Assembly: GCA_018814355.1 (NCBI GenBank)
Contig: JAHIZT010000109.1
Location: 1-36,082, forward strand
Length of the DNA stretch: 36,082 bases
Reading direction: 5' to 3'
DNA from: Candidatus Thermoplasmatota archaeon
Lineage (GTDB): Archaea > Thermoplasmatota > Thermoplasmata > UBA10834
Each line of letters starts with the position of its first letter. Position 1 is the first letter of the stretch. The translations under genes were made by a program, and so were the position numbers. Positions 7,176 through 14,376 of the stretch are shown here, piece by piece. A model generated the notes under the pieces. The model did not search any database. It was given only the letters and a program-made list of their open reading frames with translations, and had not been told where the DNA came from.

Positions 7176-8489
7176 ATGGCGTCATTGGTCGTGATAGGCT
7201 CTCAATGGGGGGACGAGGGCAAGGGAAAGATAGTCGATTTCTTGGCGAATGAAGCCGACTTGGTCGTCCGATTTCAGGGAGGCAACAACGCCGGACACAG
7301 TGTCAAGATCGGAGAGGAGTTGTTCGCGCTCCACCACGTCCCCTCAGGCATTCTAAGGCCTGGAAAGCTCGCGGTCATCGGGAATGGCGTCGTCATCGAC
7401 CCAGGGGTCCTGATCAAGGAGCTGGAAGGCCTCGAATCACGAGGCGTCAGCGTAAGAAATCTGAGGATCAGCGACAGGGCGCATGTCATAATGCCATATC
7501 ACCGACTCCTCGACGGTGCAGAAGAACGACTGAGGAAGGGCGCCAAAGTGGGAACAACGGGCAGAGGCATCGGACCATCGTACTCCGACAAGGCGTCAAG
7601 GCTGGGCATCCGGATGAACGATCTGACTGATGATGACGTGCTCCGAGAGAAGCTCGCATTCCTGGTACCTCTCAAACAGAGGATCCTGGATGCTTATGGA
7701 GACCCCACCAGACTGGACTTCGAGGCAATACATAACGAATACGCGCAATACGGACGTAGACTTGAGCAATATGTGACTGACACAGGCGTCCTGGTCGGAA
7801 GTGCGATGGCGAAAGGGAAGAAGGTGCTTTTCGAAGGGGCACAGGGGACGCTCCTGGACATCGACCACGGCACATACCCCTTCGTGACATCGTCCACCAC
7901 GGTCTCCGGGAACGCCGCCTCAGGGTCCGGGATCTCCCCTCTCGACTTGGATGACGTCTACGGTGTTGTTAAAGCCTACACTACGAGGGTAGGCGAAGGT
8001 CCGTTCCCGACAGAGCTTTCCGATGATACGGGGAAACGGCTCGCAGAGAAAGGCGGCGAGTTCGGGACAACGACAGGCAGAGCTAGGAGATGTGGTTGGC
8101 TCGACTTGGTTGTCACCAAGTACTCGAGCAGACTCTCCGGGTTCACTGGCATCGCGATGACCAAGATCGATGTGCTCAGCGGATTCAATGAGCTTAAGAT
8201 CTGCACTCACTATGGCTACAATGGAAAGAAGATCACCACCATTCCGTCGGATCTAAGGGTTCTCCAAGAATGTGAACCGAGATACAAGACTGTTGACGGA
8301 TGGGACGAGCTGGATGAGACCAAGATGAAAAGAATCCTATCCAAGGGATTCGCAGAGCTGCCACCGAACATGAAGAATTACGTGAAGTTCGTGGAGAAGG
8401 AGATGGGCGTGCCCGTGGCAATTTTGGGTCTAGGAAGGAGAAGGCACGAGACGCTCGACCTGCGGAAGAAGAGGTGGAGGAAGCGCTGA
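7176..8489 (+). CDS. purA: Adenylosuccinate synthetase
   Basis: PurA makes adenylosuccinate from IMP, aspartate and GTP, the first committed step to AMP. The 437-residue protein shows GSQWGDEGKGK at residues 8-18 (GTP loop and catalytic Asp), GGNNAGH (catalytic His), the TTGRGIGP block and a late GTTTGRARRCGW segment. This is the long (bacterial-size) form, not the roughly 340-residue form of some euryarchaea. The C-terminus is rich in basic residues (RKKRWRKR). It is transcribed alone from its own near-leaderless promoter. Confidence 0.94.
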   Translation: MASLVVIGSQWGDEGKGKIVDFLANEADLVVRFQGGNNAGHSVKIGEELFALHHVPSGILRPGKLAVIGNGVVIDPGVLIKELEGLESRGVSVRNLRISDRAHVIMPYHRLLDGAEERLRKGAKVGTTGRGIGPSYSDKASRLGIRMNDLTDDDVLREKLAFLVPLKQRILDAYGDPTRLDFEAIHNEYAQYGRRLEQYVTDTGVLVGSAMAKGKKVLFEGAQGTLLDIDHGTYPFVTSSTTVSGNAASGSGISPLDLDDVYGVVKAYTTRVGEGPFPTELSDDTGKRLAEKGGEFGTTTGRARRCGWLDLVVTKYSSRLSGFTGIAMTKIDVLSGFNELKICTHYGYNGKKITTIPSDLRVLQECEPRYKTVDGWDELDETKMKRILSKGFAELPPNMKNYVKFVEKEMGVPVAILGLGRRRHETLDLRKKRWRKR

Positions 8490-8526
8490 GAAGCGCCCGC
8501 CAGCTTTGCCAGATCGTAGATCTGGC
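8483..8526 (+). terminator. Two hairpins after purA
   Basis: GCGCT-GAGA-AGCGC (8483-8496) overlaps the stop codon. GCCAGATC-GTA-GATCTGGC (8508-8526) is a perfect 8-bp inverted repeat. No T-run follows, so this is a 3'-end structure or an operator upstream of topA rather than a classical terminator. Confidence 0.4.
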
Positions 8527-8551
8527 ACACGAAAAGCATCCTCCCATCACC

Positions 8552-8560
8552 ATTAAATAA
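8552..8560 (+). promoter_or_regulatory. TATA box of topA
   Basis: ATTAAATAA is centred 27 nt before the ATG at 8583, predicting a leaderless topA transcript. Confidence 0.7.
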
Positions 8561-8582
8561 GTCTCGAATCATCCAACCTCGG

Positions 8583-10919
8583 ATGCGCCGGCTAATCATT
8601 AGCGAGAAAAATCTTGCCGCGCGGAGGATTGCTCTCATCCTCTCAGACAACACGCAGAAGAGTCGCAGTGTTGCCGGCAACCAGGTCCTCACTTTCAAGA
8701 AAGGAGACGACGACTATTTCGTCCTCGGACTAAGGGGACACATCATCATGCTTGACTACCCAGACAAGTACAACAACTGGGATGCCGTGCCTCCGAAGGA
8801 CCTTGTTTATGCGAAGCCTGAGAAGAAGGTGGATCCGACAGCACGCAAGATAATGAACGCCCTCAAGGACCTCGCCACTGGTGCTGATGAGATCATCGTG
8901 GCTACGGACTACGACAGAGAAGGAGAGCTGATAGGGGTCGAAGCCCTGGAAGAGGCGAACGTCGACAAGAAGATTCGAAGGGCAAGGTTCAGCGCTCTCA
9001 CAAAAGCCGAAATAGAGAGGGCGTTCGGTGAACTCGTTGACGTGGACTACAAGTTGGCGGCGGCAGCGGAGACTCGACAGCTTATCGATCTAGCTTGGGG
9101 CGCGTCGCTGACGAGGTTCATCTCTCTCGCGTCCGGACAGCTAGGCAAGGATTTCCTCTCAGTTGGCAGAGTGCAGAGCCCGACGCTCGCACTCATCGTG
9201 GATCGAGAGAGGGAGATAGAGGTTTTCAAACCCATACCATACTGGTTGGTCACAGCTGATCTGAAGAAGGACACGGAGTTCAAAGCCTCTCACAAAAACG
9301 GCAAGTTCCTCGACAGTGGGCTGGCACACGACGCGTTCGCGAAGGCCAAGCTAGCCAAGGCGGCCACAGTGAGAGAGGCGAAGGAGACCGAGAACAACGA
9401 GTGGGCGCCTGTACCGTTCAGTACAACTGCGTTCCTGATGGAGGCGAACAAGCTCGGGCTTACGGCTTCTCAGGCCATGAAGATCGCCGAGGACCTATAC
9501 ACGGGCGGTTACATTTCATATCCGAGGACGGACAACACGGTCTATCCACCGTCGCTGAGCTTGAGATCCATCCTTGAGAAGCTGAGGAAGTCAGAATTCG
9601 CAAGAGAGACAGAGGAGATACTTTCCCAGGAGAGTCTGCGGCCCTCGAGGGGCAAGAAGAGCACGACTGATCACCCTCCGATACACCCTGTTGAGGCGGC
9701 CACGAAGGGCGAGCTGAAGGGACACCACTGGGACGTTTACGAGTTGGTGACCAGGAGATTCTTGGCCACCTTGGCGCCCCCGTGCAAATCGATTACGACA
9801 ATCGTGGAGCTCGATGTCGGTGGAGAGCCGTTCACCAGTGAAGGATACAACATAACATTCCCCGGATGGAGGAAATACTATCCTTACTACCGGGTTTCTG
9901 AAGTGACCCTTCCGCCGCTGAAGGTCGGCGACAGCGCACAAGTCCTGAGAGTTCATTCGACCGAGAAGAAGACCACTCCTCCCGATAGGTACTCGCAGGG
10001 AATGCTGATCAAGAAGATGGATGACCTAGGCCTGGGAACGAAGAGTACTCGACACGAGACAGTTCAGAAGCTATTCGACCGAGGATTCGTGAAAGGAGCG
10101 CGCATGATTGAGCCCACCGAAAGCGGCACAGCTGTGATTTCCGCGCTCCAGGAACACGCGAACGACATTACAAGCGTGAAAATGACCTCGCACCTCGAGA
10201 CGGACATGGACAAGATCGCAGCGGGAGAGCTCGAGCAATCGGAGGTTGTCGAGGAAAGCCAGGCGATGCTGGATGACATAATGACGGTGCTCGAGAAGCA
10301 CAAGAAGGACATCGGGGAGCACATCAGGAAAGCCCTGAGAGAGCAGCACACGCTCGGGCCGTGCATCAAGTGTGGAACCGGACAGCTGATGCATATCAAG
10401 ATGAAGACCGGCAGTAGTTTTGCCGGCTGCTCGAACTATCCAGATTGCAGGAACACTTATCCCCTACCATACGGAATGCTCATCCTGCCGACTGAAGAGA
10501 CTTGCAACGTTTGCGGCGCCCCAAAAGTCAAGACTGTCGCTCGGGGACAGGCCCCGATTGTGGTCTGCATAGATCCCAAGTGCCCAGGGGCTCAGAAGGA
10601 AAGGTTCGTGGGCAAGTGCCCGACCTGTGGTGGGGACCTGAGGACAATCCAATCGAAGAAGGGGAAACGATTCGCGGGCTGTTCGAACTACCCGAAGTGC
10701 AAGGTCATGTACCCGCTGCCCCAGCAAGGAAAGATCATTCCAACCGGGGAAACATGTGACGCATGCGGTTCCCCGATGATCCAGGTGCTCATGCAGAACA
10801 AAGGCCGTTGGACCCTCTGTTTGAACATGAGTTGCCCCAAGAAGGGGGAGAAGAAGGCCAAGAAAGACGCGACTGTGAAACCAATTCCTGGAAAATCCGG
10901 AACAGATGGTGCCGCCTGA
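8583..10919 (+). CDS. topA: DNA topoisomerase I (type IA) with four C-terminal zinc ribbons
   Basis: This enzyme relaxes negatively supercoiled DNA by single-strand passage. The 778-residue protein has a Toprim domain with D109-x-D111-x-E113 in ATDYDREGELIG, and the active-site Tyr313 in GGYISYPRTDNT. The C-terminal tail carries four CxxC...C(x)nC ribbons beginning near C594, C641, C679 and C725. Ribbons 1 and 3 share FAGCSNYPxC and ribbons 2 and 4 share ETCxxCG, so the tail is a duplicated two-ribbon unit with a period of about 85 residues. No helicase domain is fused, so it is not reverse gyrase. The stop abuts the stop of the minus-strand neighbour (TGATCA). Confidence 0.95.
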   Translation: MRRLIISEKNLAARRIALILSDNTQKSRSVAGNQVLTFKKGDDDYFVLGLRGHIIMLDYPDKYNNWDAVPPKDLVYAKPEKKVDPTARKIMNALKDLATGADEIIVATDYDREGELIGVEALEEANVDKKIRRARFSALTKAEIERAFGELVDVDYKLAAAAETRQLIDLAWGASLTRFISLASGQLGKDFLSVGRVQSPTLALIVDREREIEVFKPIPYWLVTADLKKDTEFKASHKNGKFLDSGLAHDAFAKAKLAKAATVREAKETENNEWAPVPFSTTAFLMEANKLGLTASQAMKIAEDLYTGGYISYPRTDNTVYPPSLSLRSILEKLRKSEFARETEEILSQESLRPSRGKKSTTDHPPIHPVEAATKGELKGHHWDVYELVTRRFLATLAPPCKSITTIVELDVGGEPFTSEGYNITFPGWRKYYPYYRVSEVTLPPLKVGDSAQVLRVHSTEKKTTPPDRYSQGMLIKKMDDLGLGTKSTRHETVQKLFDRGFVKGARMIEPTESGTAVISALQEHANDITSVKMTSHLETDMDKIAAGELEQSEVVEESQAMLDDIMTVLEKHKKDIGEHIRKALREQHTLGPCIKCGTGQLMHIKMKTGSSFAGCSNYPDCRNTYPLPYGMLILPTEETCNVCGAPKVKTVARGQAPIVVCIDPKCPGAQKERFVGKCPTCGGDLRTIQSKKGKRFAGCSNYPKCKVMYPLPQQGKIIPTGETCDACGSPMIQVLMQNKGRWTLCLNMSCPKKGEKKAKKDATVKPIPGKSGTDGAA

Positions 10920-11369
10920 TCATTCTTTTGGCGGCGGCGGGACTTCCTCATCTTCCGTCACCGCGGGTTTCTCCTCTACGATCTCATCTACTTCGCCGGA
11001 TAGCTCCATTGTCCTTGGAGATGCGGTGGTCTGTGGCATCCCGAGCTTCTTCTCAATCGCCTGAAGCCGCTTCATCACATCCCAGAGCGTGTACTTCTGT
11101 TCCTGGAAGCTCAAGGCGACTGTGAGAGCAGCGTCCACGAACAGCCAGGCGATCAATATCCACAGGAGGATCGTCAGAAGATCCCAAGTCCATTCGAATG
11201 CAATCTCGGTATTAAAGGCCTGAAGAGCCGCCTGGAGATCCGTCACGAGCTTGTCAGTATACAACAGAAGGACTATGGCGAGCACGACGAGGAACGCTGC
11301 CTTCACCCATCTGCTAGCCATCGGAGTAGTTACCTTGATGATCCCACCTTTGGCGAGAATGACATGCAT
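10920..11369 (-). CDS. Small two-TM membrane protein with acidic/proline tail
   Basis: I do not recognise this 149-residue protein. It has two hydrophobic segments (about residues 23-37 and 61-85), a short amphipathic stretch with RLQAIEKKLG (about 101-110), and an acidic, proline-rich C-terminus ending PPPPKE. It is probably a membrane protein with a cytosolic charged tail. The ATG at 11365-11369 or the ATG at 11321 (17th residue) could be the start; neither has a strong ribosome-binding site. It is convergent with topA with no space between the stops. Function unknown. Confidence 0.6.
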   Translation of the reverse strand: MHVILAKGGIIKVTTPMASRWVKAAFLVVLAIVLLLYTDKLVTDLQAALQAFNTEIAFEWTWDLLTILLWILIAWLFVDAALTVALSFQEQKYTLWDVMKRLQAIEKKLGMPQTTASPRTMELSGEVDEIVEEKPAVTEDEEVPPPPKE

Positions 11370-11406
11370 GATATTTACAGATTGCCGTCAGCAGACAGGA
11401 AACATC

Positions 11407-12456
11407 CTAGGCCAACAGGAGATGCCGAACGGCGGGTCCATAATCGAAGGTCCTGAGCTCGGTGCATCGTTCCAGTGGGAAGAGCGTGATTTCTGGCTTC
11501 TCGTCGAACGCCTTCATCTTGGAGTACCACGCTAGAATGCCCTCAAGTTGCTGTGAGTAGTCCGTGTATTTCGCAAGCAGATAGTTCGCCACAGACTCAT
11601 CCGCCTTCGACAGAGAGTAGAAGGATAGGTCGACACACTCCCTAGGCTGGCTCTTGAGTCTCTTCTCCCACGGCAGCTCCATATTGAACCAAGTGTGAGC
11701 AACCGCGCAGATCTCGAAGCCCCACTTGTACAGTCTCGGGATGCAAGCCGGAGTGAAAATGCCTTCCTCGAGCAGCTTGTTCCTTATGCGCGTGACAGCC
11801 TGTCGGGAGAGGCCGACGATGGACGATACCTCCCGGTCTGAAGCGCGCGGGTTCTCGATCGTTGCGACTAGCGTCAGTCTCTCAGTCTCGCTGAGATCCG
11901 CGGGTTCGGTTTCGACAGGGGTTGGAAGAGCACATTTCGGGGTTGGTACATCTAGCTGGAAGTGCCTGTGCACAATTGAGGCGAAGTTCGGTGCAAATGT
12001 CCCTCTCGAAAGTCCGTATGGAAAGACGGTGCTGAGCAGCTTCGCCTTTGACATGCGTCTGGAGCTCGCGAAGAATTTGTTGTGCGTCTGAATGAATGAA
12101 TCGTACTCGGTCGCGTTCCTGAGCGCAGTATACAGAACCATGTTGCTACCACCTATCAGACCCTGAAACACTTGCGGGCTCTTGTTGCAGAACTCAAGAT
12201 AGTGATTGATTCTCGCGTCCGATCTCTCGGAGGGCTCGACCGTGCCCATGTGAACGCCCACCATCTCGCAACCAAGCCTGTTGAATGCTGGAACGTTCAC
12301 ATATGTGATAGCACCAGCATCAAGAAGCCGGCGCCTAATAGATGCTACCGTGCCCTTCTTGAGACCGTAGAGATCCCCTATCTCCGCATCCGTCCGATTC
12401 GCGTTCTCAGTGAGTCCCAGGATGACTAGCATCTCGGACTCAAGAAACTTCCACAT
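11407..12456 (-). CDS. Transcription regulator with two winged-helix/Lrp-like repeats
   Basis: This is a DNA-binding regulator built from two related halves. Half one has a helix-turn-helix near residues 16-55 of the longest reading (DAEIGDLYGLKKGTVASIRRRLLDAGAI) and half two one near 197-240 (REVSSIVGLSRQAVTRIRNKLLEEGIF). Each is followed by an alpha/beta segment starting with a G-C-E or G-F-E strand. The order HTH-sensor-HTH-sensor suggests an intramolecular pseudo-dimer. An ATG at 12474 exists, but the TATA-like element at 12479-12487 predicts transcription from about 12457, so I place the start at ATG 12456 (leaderless). Target and ligand are unknown; the controlled small RNA next door is a candidate target. 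Confidence 0.7.
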   Translation of the reverse strand: MWKFLESEMLVILGLTENANRTDAEIGDLYGLKKGTVASIRRRLLDAGAITYVNVPAFNRLGCEMVGVHMGTVEPSERSDARINHYLEFCNKSPQVFQGLIGGSNMVLYTALRNATEYDSFIQTHNKFFASSRRMSKAKLLSTVFPYGLSRGTFAPNFASIVHRHFQLDVPTPKCALPTPVETEPADLSETERLTLVATIENPRASDREVSSIVGLSRQAVTRIRNKLLEEGIFTPACIPRLYKWGFEICAVAHTWFNMELPWEKRLKSQPRECVDLSFYSLSKADESVANYLLAKYTDYSQQLEGILAWYSKMKAFDEKPEITLFPLERCTELRTFDYGPAVRHLLLA

Positions 12457-12478
12457 AGAGGGGTGAATTGGCATATTT

Positions 12479-12487
12479 CAATTAAAG
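12479..12487 (-). promoter_or_regulatory. TATA box of the two-repeat regulator
   Basis: On the minus strand this reads CTTTAATTG. Its centre is about 28 nt from the ATG at 12456 and only 10 nt from the ATG at 12474, which favours the shorter protein. Confidence 0.45.
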
Positions 12488-12564
12488 TTATCCCTTTTGC
12501 TCAAATGCCACCCTATTGCCCAAGAGAACTAGCAAGAATGCAACAATCGTTCCTTGTGAATGAG

Positions 12565-12582
12565 AAGCGTTATAAGACGCTT
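12565..12582 (+). promoter_or_regulatory. TATA box enclosed in a perfect inverted repeat
   Basis: AAGCGT-TATAAG-ACGCTT has perfect 6-bp arms with the TATA element in the spacer. A protein bound to the arms would block TBP directly. It should drive a plus-strand transcript starting near 12598. It lies 91 nt upstream of the start of the divergent two-repeat regulator. Confidence 0.6.
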
Positions 12583-12597
12583 AGTTGGATGAGGGTC

Positions 12598-12694
12598 GTT
12601 GCCATTTTGGCGAACACGCTCTTTTAGAGGAAGAGGAGAGGTGTGACCAAAGGGTGATGCCCAACTGCGGTGGAGTCCCCTCCACCCTTTTTTT
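12598..12694 (+). ncRNA. Candidate small non-coding RNA, about 95 nt
   Basis: The element has a promoter (TATA at 12571-12576) and a clear intrinsic terminator (12669-12694). No credible gene lies between or just downstream on this strand. The predicted RNA begins with an imperfect hairpin (GTTGCCA pairing with TGGCgAAC), followed by a purine-rich stretch with GAGGAAGAGGAGAGG and the terminator hairpin. It is not a tRNA (no T-arm signature), and I see no convincing C/D or H/ACA boxes. Frames through it give only a 65-codon reading that would run through the terminator. The exact 5' end is inferred. Confidence 0.5.
12669..12694 (+). terminator. Intrinsic terminator of the candidate small RNA
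   Basis: GGTGGAG-TCCC-CTCCACC is a perfect 7-bp stem with a 4-nt loop, followed by C and seven T residues (12688-12694). The T-run is on the plus strand only. Confidence 0.7.
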
Positions 12695-12793
12695 CTATTC
12701 GATGAAGGCGAGTTCGTGCTTCCATTCACATGAGGTTGGCACAAACATTCGACAGTATACCGTTCGAGCTAGCAGAACGTGACAGAGAGATCA

Positions 12794-12943
12794 TCACGCC
12801 TTCTTGGTCTCTCTCGTCTTGATCCTGAGGCCTTTGTATCCGCACTTCCTGCACCGGGTCGCCCTGATCGCGTTCCTAGCGTTGCAGTTCATGCAAATCT
12901 TCTTGATGAGGTTCCTTGCCTCCGCCTCGGGAAATCTTGCCAT
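12794..12943 (-). CDS. rpl40e: Large-subunit ribosomal protein eL40
   Basis: This 49-residue protein reads [15 protein letters not shown] then [25 protein letters not shown], the complete archaeal eL40 with its C4 zinc finger (two CxxC pairs). It binds the large ribosomal subunit near the factor-binding site. ATG at 12943 is preceded by GAGGAC about 3-8 nt upstream. Its own TATA box lies at 12977-12985, so it need not be co-transcribed with rfcS, whose stop is 98 nt upstream. Confidence 0.95.
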   Translation of the reverse strand: MARFPEAEARNLIKKICMNCNARNAIRATRCRKCGYKGLRIKTRETKKA

Positions 12944-12976
12944 TGCCTGTCCTCTGGCGCCTCAAAAGGGAATGCC

Positions 12977-12985
12977 GTATTTAAC
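12977..12985 (-). promoter_or_regulatory. TATA box of rpl40e
   Basis: The minus strand reads AGTTAAATAC, centred 38 nt before the ATG. The predicted leader of about 11 nt is just long enough to carry the GAGGAC site. Confidence 0.6.
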
Positions 12986-13041
12986 TGTTGTGTAAAGGTG
13001 TCTCTAGCGTGCAACCATGTGAACGAAACGCTGGCACCTCT

Positions 13042-14001
13042 CTATTTGGGCTTCTTGCCCTCGTGAGCAAAGTGAGCCAATAGCGCTTCCAACTGTATCC
13101 TGTCGCTGGCTCCTGAGACCATTCTGAACTCCGCTTCGCCAACCCGGTCAATCAGCCTTATCTTCGATTCCTCACTGACGGGTAGGTCGAAGACAGCTCG
13201 GTGTATCCCCGAGACTATGTCCTCGCCTGAGAGGCCATGTCTTACAATCAAATCGTCCAATCGAGAGCGAGCCGCAGTGAAGTTCCCTGATAGAGCTGTC
13301 GTCAGAAGGTCTTGGACCTCAGACGGCCTGATGTTCTCTGTGGATTCGAAAACCGCGTCCTCGTCCACGCGCCTGCCGAGGGAAGCTGAAACCTGCAGAA
13401 TATTCGTCGCTTTCCTAAGGTCGCCAACCGCAAGCTCGCATATCGACACAAGACCGTCATCAGTCAAGTCGACACGCTCCGACGCAGCGACAAGCCTCAG
13501 ATATGACTTCACATCGGCCTCTCCGAGAGCCTTGAACCTGAAGACAGCGCACCTGGACTGGATCGGTTCGATTATCTTCGAGGAGTAATTGCAGGAGAGA
13601 ATGAATCTACATGTCTGCGTGTAGCGCTCCATAGTCCTTCTCAGGGCGGCCTGTGCATCAGACGTGAGCGAATCGGCCTCATCCAGGAATATGATCTTGA
13701 AATCCGCAGATCCAAATGACGCAGCTCTAGCAAAGTCCTTGATTTTTCCACGGACGATATCTATGCCTCGTTCGTCGGATGCGTTCAGCTCGATCAGGCA
13801 GTCTCGCCATTGCTCGCCGTAAAGCTCCCGACCGAGCGCGATCGCGCAGGTGGTCTTTCCTGACCCCGCAGGACCCGCGAAGAGCATGTGCGGCATGCCG
13901 CGTGTCTTCACATAGGCGGACAGACGCTCGACAATGTGCTTCTGTCCTATGATATCGGAGAGTTTCTTAGGCCGATACTTCTCCACCCAGACGTCCTGCA
14001 T
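13042..14001 (-). CDS. rfcS: Replication factor C small subunit (clamp loader)
   Basis: RFC opens and loads the PCNA sliding clamp at primer ends. This 319-residue AAA+ protein starts WVEKYRPKKLSDIIGQ and has Walker A GPAGSGKTT near residue 45, Walker B IIFLDEAD, and the SRC arginine-finger motif in IQSRCAVFRF. Domain III continues to the end at normal length. The large subunit is not in the window. The TATA box TTTATGTAAG (14031-14040, minus) is about 35 nt before the ATG. A small plus-strand gene begins within this promoter region. Confidence 0.95.
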   Translation of the reverse strand: MQDVWVEKYRPKKLSDIIGQKHIVERLSAYVKTRGMPHMLFAGPAGSGKTTCAIALGRELYGEQWRDCLIELNASDERGIDIVRGKIKDFARAASFGSADFKIIFLDEADSLTSDAQAALRRTMERYTQTCRFILSCNYSSKIIEPIQSRCAVFRFKALGEADVKSYLRLVAASERVDLTDDGLVSICELAVGDLRKATNILQVSASLGRRVDEDAVFESTENIRPSEVQDLLTTALSGNFTAARSRLDDLIVRHGLSGEDIVSGIHRAVFDLPVSEESKIRLIDRVGEAEFRMVSGASDRIQLEALLAHFAHEGKKPK

Positions 14002-14020
14002 GTGACCTCTAGTTTCTCGA

Positions 14021-14212
14021 ATGCACTATCCTTACATAAAGCCTCCCGAGGACGGAGGATCACTTTCGGAAAAGACCTTAGTGATTGAATGGCATCGGGA
14101 CAATGACAGGGAGGTGCTTGAGATCCCGCGATTGAAACTGCCCAAGAGCAAGAAACGCAAGGTCATGGAACACATCAGCAGGCATAGGAAGGGAAGGCCG
14201 AGCAAGAGGTAG
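14021..14212 (+). CDS. Small basic hypothetical protein
   Basis: I do not recognise this 63-codon reading. Its second half is strongly basic (LPKSKKRKVMEH, RHRKGRPSKR), and codon choice resembles the neighbours, which favours a real gene. A GTG start at 14081 would give a 43-residue protein (from VIEWHRDNDREV) and fits better with the rfcS promoter occupying 14031-14040. The high charge suggests nucleic-acid binding, but this is inference. It is divergent from rfcS. Confidence 0.45.
   Translation: MHYPYIKPPEDGGSLSEKTLVIEWHRDNDREVLEIPRLKLPKSKKRKVMEHISRHRKGRPSKR
14031..14040 (-). promoter_or_regulatory. TATA box of rfcS
   Basis: The minus strand reads TTTATGTAAG, centred 35 nt before the rfcS ATG, predicting a leader of about 8 nt. 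The same bases read CTTACATAAAG on the plus strand and might serve the divergent small gene. Confidence 0.6.
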
Positions 14213-14225
14213 AACGCTGATTCGT

Positions 14226-14341
14226 AGAGCGAGCCGCTTTGCGACCAGTCGCTCTGAAAACCGCCATTGGGACGTGGGCGCGCACGATGACTGCGCGTCG
14301 GCGACCAGCCTGTAGTTCGCCTGGCTCAAGGGGCTGAAAAC
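14226..14341. ncRNA. Possible structured RNA or repeat-containing regulatory region
   Basis: The segment contains three potential hairpins: AGAGCGA/TCGCTCT (14226-14255), CGCGCA/TGCGCG with loop CGATGAC (14279-14297), and GGCGA/TCGCC (14300-14321). Two words are repeated directly: GCGACCAG at 14241 and 14301, and CTGAAAAC at 14254 and 14334. There is no good open frame. It ends just before the ncs6 TATA box. Orientation and identity are unknown. Confidence 0.3.
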
Positions 14342-14345
14342 AAGC

Positions 14346-14353
14346 AATAAATA
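14346..14353 (+). promoter_or_regulatory. TATA box of ncs6
   Basis: AATAAATA is centred 27 nt before the GTG at 14377, predicting a leaderless message with a GTG start. Confidence 0.65.
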
Positions 14354-14376
14354 GACCGTGTCCACATCTTGCCAGC

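Larger units (their letters stand above)
12475..12793. other. 319-bp intergenic region, contents
   Basis: From left to right it holds the regulator's promoter (minus), the palindromic TATA element, the candidate small RNA and terminator (plus), then about 100 bp (12695-12793) downstream of eL40 in which I see nothing distinct. Confidence 0.6.

Noticed and set aside
12585-12782. 65-codon plus-strand frame over the small-RNA region
   Set aside because: It reads through a strong intrinsic terminator, starts with TTG upstream of the predicted transcript, and has no recognisable features.
14213-14376. tRNA or C/D box sRNA before ncs6
   Set aside because: No tRNA cloverleaf or T-loop signature. 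CTGA and GATGA-like words occur, but at spacings too large for an archaeal C/D RNA.
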